DNA of 64,000 nucleotides from Ruegeria marisrubri (lineage in GTDB: Bacteria; Pseudomonadota; Alphaproteobacteria; Rhodobacterales; Rhodobacteraceae): contig NZ_LQBQ01000001.1 of assembly GCF_001507595.1 (NCBI RefSeq), forward strand, positions 434,001 to 498,000, given 5' to 3'. The notes beneath the pieces were generated by a model. It worked only from the letters and a program-made list of their open reading frames with translations, was not told the DNA's origin and did no database searches. Positions within the stretch are counted from its first letter, which is position 1. Every line of letters starts with the position of its first letter. Both the position numbers and the translations under genes were made by a program. This document shows, in pieces, positions 36,154 to 45,226 of this stretch.

Positions 36154-37269
36154 TCACAAATCGGCGTGGAATTCCTCGATCAGGTGGCGCACCACCGCCT
36201 GTCCGGGGTCCTCGCCCTTGGCCTCGGCCTCGGCGTGGACCCGCCGTTGGCGCGTGGCAGAGGTTCCGGTTTCGGCGATCTGGCGCAGGCGTGCGATTTC
36301 GGTGAGGGTGCCCAGGGCCTCGGCGTCCTCGGCCAGAATGCCCATCAGTTCGTCCATCAACTCGGTCATCGGCTTGATCGACCGCGTTCCGAAGTCGATC
36401 AGCCCTTCGCCCACGCCATAACGCTGCGCCCGCCAGCGGTTCTCGGCGATGAGGAAGCGGTCATACTGCCGCCAGCGCAGGTTGCGCGCCTTGAGGCGGC
36501 AGAGCATGCGCACCAGCGCCTGAACCATAGCGGCCAGTGACAGCGTGTGCTCCAGTCGCGGCTGAACATCCATGATCCGGGTTTCCAGCGTCGGGAACCG
36601 GTGCGAGGGGCGCAGGTCCCACCAGATTTTCGTGGTGTCCTCGATGATGCCCAGTTCGACCAGCACGTGGGTCGTGCGTTCGTATTCCGACCAACTGCCA
36701 AAGACCGGGGGTAGGCCGGTGCGCGGCAGATTGTCGAAAATGGTCAGGCGGTAGGAGGACAGGTTCGTGTCGTCGCCCTCCCAGAACGGCGAGGAGGTGG
36801 ACAGCGCCAGCAGGTGCGGCAGGAAATAGCAAAGCTGCGGCATCAGGTCGGTGCGCAGGGAGGGGTCTTCGACCCCCACATGGACATGCATCCCGCAGAT
36901 CAGCATCCGCCGGGCCACGCCGCCAAGGGCATGATGCAGGGCGTCATAGCGTTCTTTGCGGGTGTGGTGCTGGTCTTTCCAGCTGGCGAAAGGGTGGCAG
37001 GAGACGGCGATCGGGGCCAGGTTGTGTTCGGCGGCGCGTTTCGAGACGCCAGAGCGCAGGCGCTTCAGATCCTCGCGCGCCCCGGCGATCGTGGCGTAGG
37101 GGTGGGTTCCCACCTCGATCTGGCATTGCAGGAATTCCGGGCTGACCTGGCCTTCGAAATCGCTCTGACAGGCCTTCATCAAGGCTTCGGGGGCGACGGC
37201 CAGTTGCAGGCTGTCCTTGTCGACCAGCAGGTATTCCTCCTCGATCCCAAGCGTGAAGTCCTGCTGCAT
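36154..37269 (-). CDS. carboxylate-amine ligase, YbdK/GCS2 family
   Basis: A 371-residue ATP-dependent ligase of the glutamate-cysteine ligase type 2 family. The start [17 protein letters not shown] carries the metal-binding IEEE pattern, [14 protein letters not shown] holds the substrate His pair, and the C-terminal [20 protein letters not shown] is typical. ATG at 37269 has GGGAGG upstream; the long open stretch further 5' is not coding by this criterion. E. coli YbdK has weak glutamate-cysteine ligase activity; the true substrate here is unknown. Confidence 0.9.
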   Translation of the reverse strand: MQQDFTLGIEEEYLLVDKDSLQLAVAPEALMKACQSDFEGQVSPEFLQCQIEVGTHPYATIAGAREDLKRLRSGVSKRAAEHNLAPIAVSCHPFASWKDQHHTRKERYDALHHALGGVARRMLICGMHVHVGVEDPSLRTDLMPQLCYFLPHLLALSTSSPFWEGDDTNLSSYRLTIFDNLPRTGLPPVFGSWSEYERTTHVLVELGIIEDTTKIWWDLRPSHRFPTLETRIMDVQPRLEHTLSLAAMVQALVRMLCRLKARNLRWRQYDRFLIAENRWRAQRYGVGEGLIDFGTRSIKPMTELMDELMGILAEDAEALGTLTEIARLRQIAETGTSATRQRRVHAEAEAKGEDPGQAVVRHLIEEFHADL

Positions 37270-37408
37270 TCCGTTCCTCCCTCCGGCTTTTGGGATCAGT
37301 GAATACGGATTGATGCGTTTTGCCAAGGGGTTCGCGCGGGTTCTTGCGCAGGTGCGACCTGGGCGGCTAAGGAGGTGCAGAGGCAAAGACGCAGCAGGAA
37401 CGCACCCC

Positions 37409-38254
37409 ATGAAACCCAGAAAATTCCCCCGAGCCAACGCATTTCTGGGTCGCTTCGGGGTCAAGGTGGTCGACCGGGCCATCGAAGAGGACGAGCAGGC
37501 ACGGCTGGAAGCGTTCGAAAGGGCCGGCGGGTTGGCCGGCCCGGCTTATGCGCTGTCGCCCGGGATGGAAGGGTTCGACATATCGGGATTGGCAGAGGAA
37601 TACCGGACTCATGCCGAGGCATTGGCGGCGCTGAAGGACCCGGCGAAGAACCAGACCGGTTATCGGCCCGGCAACGGGTATTACGACAGCCCGGATGCGG
37701 ATGCGCTCTACCTGATGATCCGCCGCTACCGGCCCAAGCGGGTGATCGAGGTCGGATGCGGCAACTCGACCCGGGTCACGCGGCAGGCGGTGATCGACGG
37801 CGGGCTGGCGACGAGGATCACGGCGATCGACCCTTACCCGCGCGCAGACATCGCGCATGTCGTCGACCATTTCGAGCAGAAAAGGCTCGAGCAGGTGGAG
37901 CCGGAGATTTTCGCAGAGCTCGAGGCCGGTGATGTGCTGTTCATCGACTCGAGCCACGTCGTGCGCATGAGCAATGACGTGGCGCATCTGTTCTGCCGGA
38001 TCATTCCCGCGCTGAAGCCGGGCGTCGTGATCCATGTGCATGACGTGTTCCTGCCCTACGAATATCCCAAACGCTTTTTCTACGACTGCCCCGGCTGGGG
38101 CGAGCAATACGTGCTCCATGCGATGCTGCAGTCGGGGGGCTACGAGATGCTCTGGCCCGGCTATTACCTGCAGCAGGCGCGGCCCGGCGCCGTCGAGGCT
38201 TTGCCGTTCCTGAAAGACGGGCGGGCGCAAAGCCTTTGGGTGCGCAAAAAGTAG
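37409..38254 (+). CDS. class I SAM-dependent methyltransferase
   Basis: A 281-residue methyltransferase. Motif I is [18 protein letters not shown] near residue 111; motif II-like [15 protein letters not shown] and [16 protein letters not shown] near 175 follow. The N-terminal 90 residues are a specific extension. The second half has [21 protein letters not shown], as in Methyltransf_24 proteins linked to glycan or rhamnolipid chemistry. ATG at 37409 lies after AGCAGGAACGC, a moderate ribosome site. Substrate unknown. Confidence 0.82.
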   Translation: MKPRKFPRANAFLGRFGVKVVDRAIEEDEQARLEAFERAGGLAGPAYALSPGMEGFDISGLAEEYRTHAEALAALKDPAKNQTGYRPGNGYYDSPDADALYLMIRRYRPKRVIEVGCGNSTRVTRQAVIDGGLATRITAIDPYPRADIAHVVDHFEQKRLEQVEPEIFAELEAGDVLFIDSSHVVRMSNDVAHLFCRIIPALKPGVVIHVHDVFLPYEYPKRFFYDCPGWGEQYVLHAMLQSGGYEMLWPGYYLQQARPGAVEALPFLKDGRAQSLWVRKK

Positions 38255-38332
38255 AGCCGAAAAAAATTGTGATCCACTTCCGAGGCGCCGCCGTAATCCT
38301 TTCCATCACATGCAGGAGAGGAGAAAGCTGCA

Positions 38333-38818
38333 ATGTTTCGTCGTACATTCATGGGAGTCGCCGCGGCCGTGGCAATGGTTGGTGCAATGCCGCTCAAGGC
38401 GAGTGCCGGTCAGGATATCGTGGACACCGCGGTTTCGGCAGGGTCCTTCACCACGCTGGTCGCCGCCGTTCAGGCCGCCGGGCTGGTGGATACGCTGAAG
38501 GGCGATGGGCCTTTCACCGTGTTCGCCCCCACCGATGAGGCGTTCGCGGCTTTGCCCGAAGGCACGGTGGAAACCCTGCTCAAGCCCGAGAACAAGGATC
38601 AACTGGTTGCGATCCTGACCTACCATGTCGTCCCGGCCAAGATTACGTCTGGTGAAATTGCCGGCAAGAAGGCCCAGGTGCTGACCGTTCAGGGCGACCG
38701 GCTGAGCGTCAACGCACGCAACGGCGTCAAGGTCGATGGCGCCGAGGTGATCTCGGCCGACATCATGGCAAGCAACGGCGTGATTCACGTCGTGGACAAG
38801 GTGCTGCTGCCGAATTGA
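38333..38818 (+). CDS. fasciclin domain secreted protein
   Basis: A 161-residue exported protein: signal peptide about 1-26 ([19 protein letters not shown]), then one FAS1 domain with the two conserved blocks [19 protein letters not shown] and [19 protein letters not shown]1 proteins mediate adhesion or surface association. GGAGAGGAG lies a few bases before the ATG. A strong terminator follows the stop. It stands alone between a methyltransferase and an L,D-transpeptidase. Confidence 0.93.
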   Translation: MFRRTFMGVAAAVAMVGAMPLKASAGQDIVDTAVSAGSFTTLVAAVQAAGLVDTLKGDGPFTVFAPTDEAFAALPEGTVETLLKPENKDQLVAILTYHVVPAKITSGEIAGKKAQVLTVQGDRLSVNARNGVKVDGAEVISADIMASNGVIHVVDKVLLPN

Positions 38819-38841
38819 TCCTTCCGTCTTTCGGCACGCAC

Positions 38842-38869
38842 GCCCCGGTCCGAAAGGGCCGGGGCTTTT
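38842..38869 (+). terminator. rho-independent terminator of the fasciclin gene
   Basis: GCCCCGG (38842-38848) pairs with CCGGGGC (38859-38865), closing a 10-base loop region that can extend the stem, followed by TTTTCG. It lies about 25 bases after the stop. Confidence 0.8.
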
Positions 38870-38872
38870 CGT

Positions 38873-39475
38873 TCAGACCAGCCGCACCTGCGTTCCGATC
38901 TTGACCAGTTCGTACAACTCTTCGACGTGGTGATTGTACAGCCCGATGCAGCCCGAAGAGCTCTGCCGCCCGATCTTGCGGGTGTCATGCGTTCCGTGGA
39001 CCAGGTAGGCCGGCCAGTCGAAATACATTGCGCGCGTGCCCAGCGGGTTGCCGGGATCGCCTCCTTCGACGCGCTCGGGCAGGGACGGGTCGCGTTCCCG
39101 CATCGAGGAGGTCGGCGTCCAGCTGGGGTTTTCCGCCTTGCGGACAATCTTGGTATAGCCGCGCTTGGTCAGCTCCTCGGACATGGGAACGGACGAGGGG
39201 TAGAGGCGATAGGTCATGCCGTCGCCTCCCCAGTAATGCACGGCGCGGCTGGTGATGTCGGCCAGCAGGCATCCGACGCCAAGCTCATCGAAATGGTCCT
39301 GCCAGTTCTGCTTTGAAAATGACGAGATGTTGCGGCGAACCGGCACCTGGGTTTCGATCGGCGGTTCGTTCGTGGGGATCGGAGTGAGCGATTGCGCACG
39401 GACGATGGCAGGCGCGGCCAGCGTGCCTGCAATGCCAAGAAGGGCGCTGCGGCGGGTCAATCTGGTCTGGGACAA
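38873..39475 (-). CDS. L,D-transpeptidase (YkuD) with Tat-like signal, TTG start
   Basis: A 200-residue peptidoglycan crosslinking enzyme. The catalytic stretch is VHGTHDTRKIGRQSSSGCIG near the C-terminus, with His and Cys in the YkuD order. The start is assigned to TTG at 39475 because GGAGG lies five bases before it and because the product then begins LSQTRLTRRSALLGIAG, a twin-arginine-like export signal ending near A-R-A-Q. An ATG 117 bases upstream would add 39 residues ahead of the signal and has no good ribosome site. The oxidised-substrate class cannot be told from sequence. Confidence 0.87.
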   Translation of the reverse strand: MSQTRLTRRSALLGIAGTLAAPAIVRAQSLTPIPTNEPPIETQVPVRRNISSFSKQNWQDHFDELGVGCLLADITSRAVHYWGGDGMTYRLYPSSVPMSEELTKRGYTKIVRKAENPSWTPTSSMRERDPSLPERVEGGDPGNPLGTRAMYFDWPAYLVHGTHDTRKIGRQSSSGCIGLYNHHVEELYELVKIGTQVRLV

Positions 39476-39612
39476 TGAAGCCTCCGAAACTGCTCGATAG
39501 CTGTTGGTTTTGGCGGCGAAACTAGGCGTTGAACTCGAGATTTTCCAGACGTCGGAATTGAAAATTTCGTGAGTCGCAAAGCGCCGCCGCATGTCGGCAT
39601 GTCCTTGCCCAA

Positions 39613-39641
39613 AGAAGAAACCCCGGCGCGAGGGCCGGGGC
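39613..39641 (-). terminator. rho-independent terminator of mmsA
   Basis: On the minus strand GCCCCGGCC and GCCGGGG form a GC stem followed by TTTCTTCTTT, about 30 bases past the mmsA stop. Confidence 0.75.
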
Positions 39642-39670
39642 TTCGGTTGTTTGGCGGACAGAACCGGAAA

Positions 39671-41170
39671 TCAGTCCATCGGCTTGAAGTGGAACTCGCC
39701 GCCTTCTTTCAGGCCCGAGGGCCAGCGTGCGGTGACGGTCTTGGTGCGCGTGTAGAACTTGAACGCGTCCGGTCCGTGCTGGTTCAGGTCGCCGAAGGCC
39801 GATTTCTTCCATCCGCCGAAGGTGTGATAGGCCAGCGGCACCGGGATCGGGACGTTGATGCCGACCATGCCGATGTTCACCCGGTTGGCAAAGTCACGGG
39901 CGGTATCACCGTCGCGGGTGAAGATCGCGGTGCCGTTGCCGTATTCGTGATCCATCGCGTAGGACAGCGCCTCTTCGTAGGTCTTGGCGCGGACGGTGGA
40001 CAGGACCGGGCCAAAGATCTCTTTCTTGTAGATGTCCATGTCGGTGGTCACATGGTCAAACAGGTGCGGGCCCACGAAAAAGCCGTTTTCATAGCCCTGC
40101 AGGCTGAAGTCGCGGCCATCGACCACGAGTTTCGCGCCCTGATCGACACCCGACTGAACCAGGCGCAGGATGTTTTCCTTGGCGGCGGCTGTCACGACCG
40201 GGCCGTAATCCACGTCGTCGCCTGCGGTGTAGGGGCCGACCTTCAGCTTTTCGATGCGCGGCACCAGCTTTTCGATCAGGCGGTCGGCGGTTTCCTCGCC
40301 CACCGGCACGGCAACCGAGATGGCCATGCAGCGTTCGCCCGCAGCACCGTAGCCGGCACCCACCAGCGCGTCGGCAGCCTGATCCATGTCTGCGTCGGGC
40401 ATGACGATCATGTGGTTCTTGGCGCCGCCAAAGCACTGCACGCGCTTGCCGTTGGCGCAGCCGGTCGCATAGATGTATTCCGCGATCGGGGTCGAGCCGA
40501 CGAAGCCGATCGACTGGATCACCGGGTTGTGCAGGATCGCATCCACGGCTTCCTTGTCGCCGTTCACCACCTGCAGGATGCCTTTGGGCAGACCGGCCTC
40601 TTCCAGCAGTTCGGCCAGCATCAGCGGAACGGACGGGTCACGCTCGGACGGCTTGAGGATGAAGGCGTTGCCGCAGGCGATGGCGGGCGCGAACATCCAC
40701 ATCGGGATCATGGCCGGGAAGTTGAACGGGGTGATCCCGGCGGTGACGCCCAGCGGCTGGCGCATCGAGTAGATGTCGATGCCGGGGCCGGCGCTGTCGG
40801 TGAACTCGCCTTTCAGCATCTGCGGCGCGCCGATGCAGTATTCGACCACTTCGAGGCCACGCTGCACGTCGCCCTTGGCATCGGGGAAGGTCTTGCCGTG
40901 TTCGCGGCTCAGCGCCTCGGCCAGCTTGTCCATGTCGCGGTTCAGCAGGTCCACGAACTTCATCAGCACACGCGCGCGGCGCTGCGGGTTGACGGCGGCC
41001 CAGGCGGGTTGCGCGGCGGCTGCGATTTCCACCGCCTTGTTGACCTCTTCGGTCGTGGCCAGCGGGCACTTGGCCTGAACTTCGCCGGTCGCGGGGTTGT
41101 AGACATCGCCGAAGCGGCCGGACGTTCCGGCAACGTGCTCGCCGTTGATGTAGTGGGTCAGTTCCTGCAT
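39671..41170 (-). CDS. mmsA: methylmalonate-semialdehyde dehydrogenase (CoA-acylating)
   Basis: A 499-residue aldehyde dehydrogenase turning methylmalonate semialdehyde, NAD and CoA into propionyl-CoA, the last valine-specific step. PFNFPAMIPMWMFAPAIACGN, GFVGSTPIAEYIY and the catalytic Cys in GAAGERCMAIS (near residue 282) define the CoA-acylating subclass. The family's usual start MQELTHYINGEHVAG at 41170 is used, with GGAGGAGTCTGAG upstream. It stands apart from the rest of the valine genes and is divergent from a LysR regulator. Confidence 0.96.
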   Translation of the reverse strand: MQELTHYINGEHVAGTSGRFGDVYNPATGEVQAKCPLATTEEVNKAVEIAAAAQPAWAAVNPQRRARVLMKFVDLLNRDMDKLAEALSREHGKTFPDAKGDVQRGLEVVEYCIGAPQMLKGEFTDSAGPGIDIYSMRQPLGVTAGITPFNFPAMIPMWMFAPAIACGNAFILKPSERDPSVPLMLAELLEEAGLPKGILQVVNGDKEAVDAILHNPVIQSIGFVGSTPIAEYIYATGCANGKRVQCFGGAKNHMIVMPDADMDQAADALVGAGYGAAGERCMAISVAVPVGEETADRLIEKLVPRIEKLKVGPYTAGDDVDYGPVVTAAAKENILRLVQSGVDQGAKLVVDGRDFSLQGYENGFFVGPHLFDHVTTDMDIYKKEIFGPVLSTVRAKTYEEALSYAMDHEYGNGTAIFTRDGDTARDFANRVNIGMVGINVPIPVPLAYHTFGGWKKSAFGDLNQHGPDAFKFYTRTKTVTARWPSGLKEGGEFHFKPMD

Positions 41171-41251
41171 CTCAGACTCCTCCGAATGAATTTGGGCGCA
41201 CCATAGGCTTGCAGAAATCCCCTGAACAGAGGCAATGTTCCAAAGTAGCTT

Positions 41252-41263
41252 TGCAAAAATGCA
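41252..41263. promoter_or_regulatory. TGCA-N4-TGCA motif between mmsA and LysR gene
   Basis: TGCAAAAATGCA, eleven bases before the LysR ATG and about 80 from mmsA, with TTTGCAAA overlapping its left half. Its reverse complement is found before the pirin gene at 24106. A plausible autoregulatory LysR site. Confidence 0.45.
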
Positions 41264-41274
41264 GAGGAAGGGTG

Positions 41275-42177
41275 ATGGAACCGAACTGGGACGACATGAA
41301 GATCTTCCTGGCCGTGGCGCGCGAGGAAAGCCTGTCGGCGGCGGGGCGGCTGCTGAAGCTGGACCCGGCGACCGTGGGGCGGCGGGTGGCGCGGCTGGAG
41401 CAGGCGCTGGACGCGCCACTGTTTGCCAAGTCGCCGCAGGGATATGTTCTGACGGAGGCTGGCGAGCGGTTGATGGCGCACGCGCAGAAAGCCGAAGAGG
41501 CGGTGCGGGCCGCATCCGGCGCGATGGCGGGGCTGGCGGGGACGCTCAGCGGCCAGATCCGTATCGGCGCGCCTGACGGCTGCGCAAACTATCTGCTGCC
41601 GCAGGTCTGCGCCAGGATCTGCGACGCCAACCCCGATCTCGATATCCAGATTCTGGCCTTGCCCCGGATCATCAACCTGTCGCGGCGCGAGGCGGATATG
41701 GCGGTGACGGTCAGCGCCCCGACGGCCGGGCAACTGCTGGTGCAGAAGATCAGTGATTACAAGCTGCACATGGTCGCCACGCGCAACTACCTGGAAAGTC
41801 ACCCACCGATCAAAACCGTTGCCGGTCTGAAGGGACACAGGATGATCGGCTACATCCCCGACATGATTTTTGACCGCGAACTGGACTACCTGAACGATTT
41901 GGGGATCGAGCGTGTCGCTCTTGCATCAAACTCGGTGTCCGTTCAGCTGCGGCAGGTAACCTTGGGAACAGGTGTCTGCGTTGCCCATGACTTCACCTTG
42001 CCGTTCCACCCGGAACTGCGGAAAATACTGACGGATCAGGTCAGTCTGACGCGCAGTTTCCACTTGGTGCGGCATCAGGGAGACCAGCGAAACGAGCGCC
42101 TGAATCGTTTTGCCGAAGCCCTGACGCGGGGGATTCGCGAGGAGATTGCCAGACTGGAAGCGGCAGCTGCGTCTTGA
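41275..42177 (+). CDS. LysR family regulator, probably of mmsA
   Basis: A 300-residue LysR-type regulator. The DNA-binding domain (about 1-62) reads MKIFLAVAREESLSAAGRLL then DPATVGRRVARLEQALDAPLF; this DPATVGRRV helix marks a subgroup often paired with aldehyde dehydrogenase genes. A substrate domain (about 90-295) follows. ATG at 41275, divergent from mmsA across 104 bases. The inducer might be a semialdehyde or branched acid, which is inference. Confidence 0.9.
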   Translation: MEPNWDDMKIFLAVAREESLSAAGRLLKLDPATVGRRVARLEQALDAPLFAKSPQGYVLTEAGERLMAHAQKAEEAVRAASGAMAGLAGTLSGQIRIGAPDGCANYLLPQVCARICDANPDLDIQILALPRIINLSRREADMAVTVSAPTAGQLLVQKISDYKLHMVATRNYLESHPPIKTVAGLKGHRMIGYIPDMIFDRELDYLNDLGIERVALASNSVSVQLRQVTLGTGVCVAHDFTLPFHPELRKILTDQVSLTRSFHLVRHQGDQRNERLNRFAEALTRGIREEIARLEAAAAS

Positions 42178-42237
42178 CAGGATAAGGCAATGCGGCAACG
42201 CTTTGGAAAACGTGACTTTATTTCGGAGGTGTTGCAC

Positions 42238-42675
42238 ATGCTGGTTCAGGCCATTTTGAAGACCAAGGCGACCGAGGGCGTCGTTTCGGTTCCTTCCTCC
42301 ACGACGATTTCCGATGTGGCCAAGATCCTGGCTGAAAAGCGGATCGGGACCGTGGTCATTTCGGACGACGACGGGGCAACGGCTTTGGGCATTCTGTCCG
42401 AACGCGACATCGTCCGAGAGCTTGCGGTCAGTGGCAGCGGTTGTCTGTTCGGGACGGCGGGCACCTACATGACCAAGAATGTCGTCACCTGCGGCAGGAA
42501 CGACAAGGTGCAGGACATCCTCCAGAAAATGACCGAAGGCCGCTTTCGCCATGTTCCGGTGCTGGAGGAAGGAAAGATGATCGGCCTGATCTCGATCGGG
42601 GACTTGGTCAAGGCGCAGCTTGCCGAACTGGCGATGGAAAAGGACGCTTTGCAAGGGATGATCATGGGGCACTGA
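42238..42675 (+). CDS. CBS domain pair protein
   Basis: A 145-residue protein made of two CBS domains (about 10-60 and 78-130, TISDVAKILAEKRIGTVVIS and MTEGRFRHVPVLEEGKMIGLI). Such stand-alone pairs sense adenine nucleotides. The ATG at 42238 is chosen for GGAGGT eight bases upstream; an ATG at 42190 lacks a site. It sits 60 bases after the LysR gene and about 100 before coaD. Partner unknown. Confidence 0.9.
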   Translation: MLVQAILKTKATEGVVSVPSSTTISDVAKILAEKRIGTVVISDDDGATALGILSERDIVRELAVSGSGCLFGTAGTYMTKNVVTCGRNDKVQDILQKMTEGRFRHVPVLEEGKMIGLISIGDLVKAQLAELAMEKDALQGMIMGH

Positions 42676-42777
42676 GTCTGAACTGCGAAAGGGGGGCGCG
42701 TAACATCACGCGGCCTCTTGCACCCGCAGCGAAGTTGTGTTTGCTTCCGCAGAAATAATCTTACGCAGGAGAGCGTC

Positions 42778-43275
42778 ATGCGGGTTGCATTATATCCCGG
42801 CACCTTCGATCCGATCACCTTGGGGCATATCGACATCATCCGTCGGGCCGCTGCATTGGTGGACAAGCTGGTGATCGGTGTCGCGATCAACCGGGACAAG
42901 GGGCCGATGTTCTCGCTGGAAGAGCGCGTGGCCATGATCGAGGCGGAATGCGCGCATCTGACTGCCGAGACAGGTACCGAGATCGTGGCCCATCCCTTTG
43001 AAAACCTGCTGATCGACTGCGCGCATGACGTTGGCGCGCAGATCATCATCCGAGGGCTGCGCGCGGTGGCCGATTTCGAGTATGAATTCCAGATGGTCGG
43101 CATGAACCGGGCGCTCGACGACTCGGTCGAGACTGTTTTTCTTATGGCCGATGCCCGCCGTCAGGCCATTGCCAGCAAGCTGGTGAAGGAGATCGCCCGC
43201 TTGGGTGGCGACGTGTCGAAATTCGTCACTCCGATGGTCGATGCGGCCTTGAAAGAGCGCTTGGGGCGCTGCTGA
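42778..43275 (+). CDS. coaD: phosphopantetheine adenylyltransferase
   Basis: A 165-residue nucleotidyltransferase catalysing the fourth step of coenzyme A synthesis. YPGTFDPITLGHIDIIRRAA contains the T/HxGH motif, EERVAMIEAE and IIIRGLRAVADFEYEFQM carry the family's other conserved residues. AGGAGAG lies seven bases upstream of the ATG. Normal length. Confidence 0.97.
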   Translation: MRVALYPGTFDPITLGHIDIIRRAAALVDKLVIGVAINRDKGPMFSLEERVAMIEAECAHLTAETGTEIVAHPFENLLIDCAHDVGAQIIIRGLRAVADFEYEFQMVGMNRALDDSVETVFLMADARRQAIASKLVKEIARLGGDVSKFVTPMVDAALKERLGRC

Positions 43276-43289
43276 GCCGCTCGTCGCCC

Positions 43290-43433
43290 TTAGCGCCAGA
43301 AGGCCAGCCAATCGAGGAATTCGTAGAGTTTCTTGCCCAGAAACAGCAGATGCTCGGTGCCGAAGAGCGCGTAGTCGAGCAGGATCGCGCCCAGAATGAG
43401 CACCCCCAGCCATATGGCGATCCGGTTGGTCAT
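43290..43433 (-). CDS. small conserved membrane protein
   Basis: A 47-residue protein with one helix (about 5-24, IAIWLGVLILGAILLDYALFG) and an amphipathic C-terminus (LFLGKKLYEFLDWLAFWR). The GGGA before ATG at 43433 is a fair ribosome site; an extension upstream would include the gap terminator and is rejected. It lies downstream of the gap terminator and convergent with coaD, 14 bases apart. Proteins with this helix and FLDWLAFWR-like tail are found in other Rhodobacteraceae; function unknown. Confidence 0.6.
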   Translation of the reverse strand: MTNRIAIWLGVLILGAILLDYALFGTEHLLFLGKKLYEFLDWLAFWR

Positions 43434-43450
43434 GTCGGTCCCGCTGCAAC

Positions 43451-43482
43451 AAAAAACGCCCGCCCAGATAATCTGAGCGGGC
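43451..43482 (-). terminator. rho-independent terminator of gap
   Basis: On the minus strand GCCCGCTCAGAT and ATCTGGGCGGGC pair over twelve positions with one mismatch and a 1-base turn extended by fraying, then CGTTTTTT follows. It lies about 28 bases after the gap stop. Confidence 0.85.
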
Positions 43483-43509
43483 ATTGCATAACAAGAGGTT
43501 AAGCGGCGA

Positions 43510-44511
43510 TCAGCCCAGCTTGCCCATTGCCACGGCTACGTCGGCCATGCGCACTGAGAACCCCCATTCGTTGTCATACCACGCCAGCACGCGGACCATC
43601 CGGTCCTCGACCACGCGGGTCTGATCGGGGGCAAAGATCGAGCTTTCGTCGGTGTGGTTGAAGTCGGTGGAAACCAGCGGCGCGGGCTCGTAACCCAGAA
43701 CGCGCTTCATCGGGCCCTCGGCGGCTTCCTTGACGATGGCGTTGATCTCTTCGGCGGTGACGTCACGGCTGGCGCGGAAGGTCAGGTCGACGGCCGAGAC
43801 ATTCGGGGTCGGCACGCGGATCGCCGAGCCGTCCAGACGCCCCTTGAGGCGCGGCAGAACCTCGCCCAGGGCCTTGGCGGCGCCGGTGCTGGTCGGGATC
43901 ATCGACATGGCCGCGGCGCGGGCACGGTAGAGATCCTTGTGACGGCGGTCCAGCGTCGGTTGGTCGCCGGTATAGGCGTGGATCGTGGTCATGATGCCGT
44001 GCTCGATGCCCACGCCCTCGTCCAGCACCTTGGCCAGCGGCGCTAGGCAGTTGGTGGTGCAGGAGCCGTTCGAGATCATCTTGTCGCTGGCATCGAGCTG
44101 GTCATCGTTCACGCCGAAGACGATGGTCTTGTCCACGTTCTTGCCGGGGGCCGACAGCAGCACCTTCTTGGCGCCGCGCTCGAGGTGCACATTGGCCTTG
44201 GTGCCGTCGTTGAACTTGCCGGTGCATTCCAGCACCACGTCGCAGCCGTCCCAGCCCAGCTCATTCAGGTCGTAGGTCGAGAACATCTGCATGTCGCCGC
44301 GACCCAGGTTCATGGTGCCGTCACCGATGGTCACGTCGCCCGGGAAACGGCCATGAACGCTGTCATACTTGATCAGGTGGGCGGCGGTTTCCAGCGGGCC
44401 GGTGGCGTTGACCTTGATCACCTCAATATCGTCGCGGCCCGAAGCAGCGATGTGGGACAGGGTGCAGCGGCCGATGCGGCCAAAACCGTTGATGCCAACC
44501 TTGATGGTCAT
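43510..44511 (-). CDS. gap: glyceraldehyde-3-phosphate dehydrogenase, GapB/NADP-like type
   Basis: A 333-residue dehydrogenase. Catalytic region SNGSCTTNCLAPLAK near residue 150. The cofactor loop reads IKVNATGPLETAAHL, with Ala where NAD-specific enzymes carry the Asp that holds the adenosine ribose, and the S-loop reads DQPTLDRRHKDLYRARAAAM, as in chloroplast and GapB enzymes. Together these suggest NADP or dual cofactor use and a gluconeogenic role, fitting a bacterium that grows on acetate and amino acids. ATG at 44511; terminator downstream. Confidence 0.93.
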   Translation of the reverse strand: MTIKVGINGFGRIGRCTLSHIAASGRDDIEVIKVNATGPLETAAHLIKYDSVHGRFPGDVTIGDGTMNLGRGDMQMFSTYDLNELGWDGCDVVLECTGKFNDGTKANVHLERGAKKVLLSAPGKNVDKTIVFGVNDDQLDASDKMISNGSCTTNCLAPLAKVLDEGVGIEHGIMTTIHAYTGDQPTLDRRHKDLYRARAAAMSMIPTSTGAAKALGEVLPRLKGRLDGSAIRVPTPNVSAVDLTFRASRDVTAEEINAIVKEAAEGPMKRVLGYEPAPLVSTDFNHTDESSIFAPDQTRVVEDRMVRVLAWYDNEWGFSVRMADVAVAMGKLG

Positions 44512-44674
44512 TTTGCGACTCCGAATGATGTGAAGCTTCGGGGCCGTATAACCGGGGGCGCGGGCTTTCAAAAGGGCGGAAAGCGGCACATCTGCAAGGT
44601 GTTAGCGAAAACATCCGCAGTTAGCGCAAAACCAACAGGGCATGCGCGGTTCCGGCGCCGTGCTTCGAGCCCGC

Positions 44675-45226
44675 TCAGGACCGGACCGTGACATTCGCCG
44701 CGTAATAGCCCTTGTCGCCGTCCATCAGAGTGAAGGTGACAGATGATCCCAGATCAAGGGTGTCCCAACCGGCTCCGGTGACGCTGTCGCGGTGAAAGAA
44801 CGCCTCTTCGTCATTGGACAGTCGGATAAACCCATAGCCCTCATCCGGGAACAAGCGCACGATCTCGCCATGTACGCGCTCAGGGTGGCGTTTGACGTGG
44901 ACGCGACCGGATTTGCGGGCCAGATCCTCCAGCTGGCCGCGGGCCGCATCGAAACTGTCGCGCAAGGCCACGCGGACATCCTCGTGGGCATCGATGTCGC
45001 CAGGCTTGCCGCTTACCACGACGGTTCCGATCGGCAGTTCCAAGGTGATCGAAACACGAAACAAGTGCCCCTGCTGGCCCTTGCGGGTGTCTTTTTCGAT
45101 CCGGACCAAACAAGAGGTCGCCCGGCCGTAGAACTGTTCAAGCTTGGCGATCTTCTCCTTCACCAGCGTTGTCAGTGCCGGCGAAGAGTCCAGCCCGTGA
45201 AACGTGATTTGTGGTTCGTTCTGCAT
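44675..45226 (-). CDS. HPF/RaiA-type ribosome-associated protein fused to cold-shock domain
   Basis: A 183-residue two-domain protein. Residues about 5-105 (ITFHGLDSSPALTTLVKEKI...LEDLARKSGRV) resemble the S30AE/HPF ribosome hibernation fold; residues about 118-180 (VHGEIVRLFPDEGYGFIRL then AFFHRDSV) form a cold-shock-like OB fold with the RNP-like GYGFI and FFH motifs. It could bind the small ribosomal subunit and RNA together. GGGAGGCGGC precedes the ATG at 45226. The combination is known in some proteobacteria but its action is little studied. Confidence 0.87.
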   Translation of the reverse strand: MQNEPQITFHGLDSSPALTTLVKEKIAKLEQFYGRATSCLVRIEKDTRKGQQGHLFRVSITLELPIGTVVVSGKPGDIDAHEDVRVALRDSFDAARGQLEDLARKSGRVHVKRHPERVHGEIVRLFPDEGYGFIRLSNDEEAFFHRDSVTGAGWDTLDLGSSVTFTLMDGDKGYYAANVTVRS

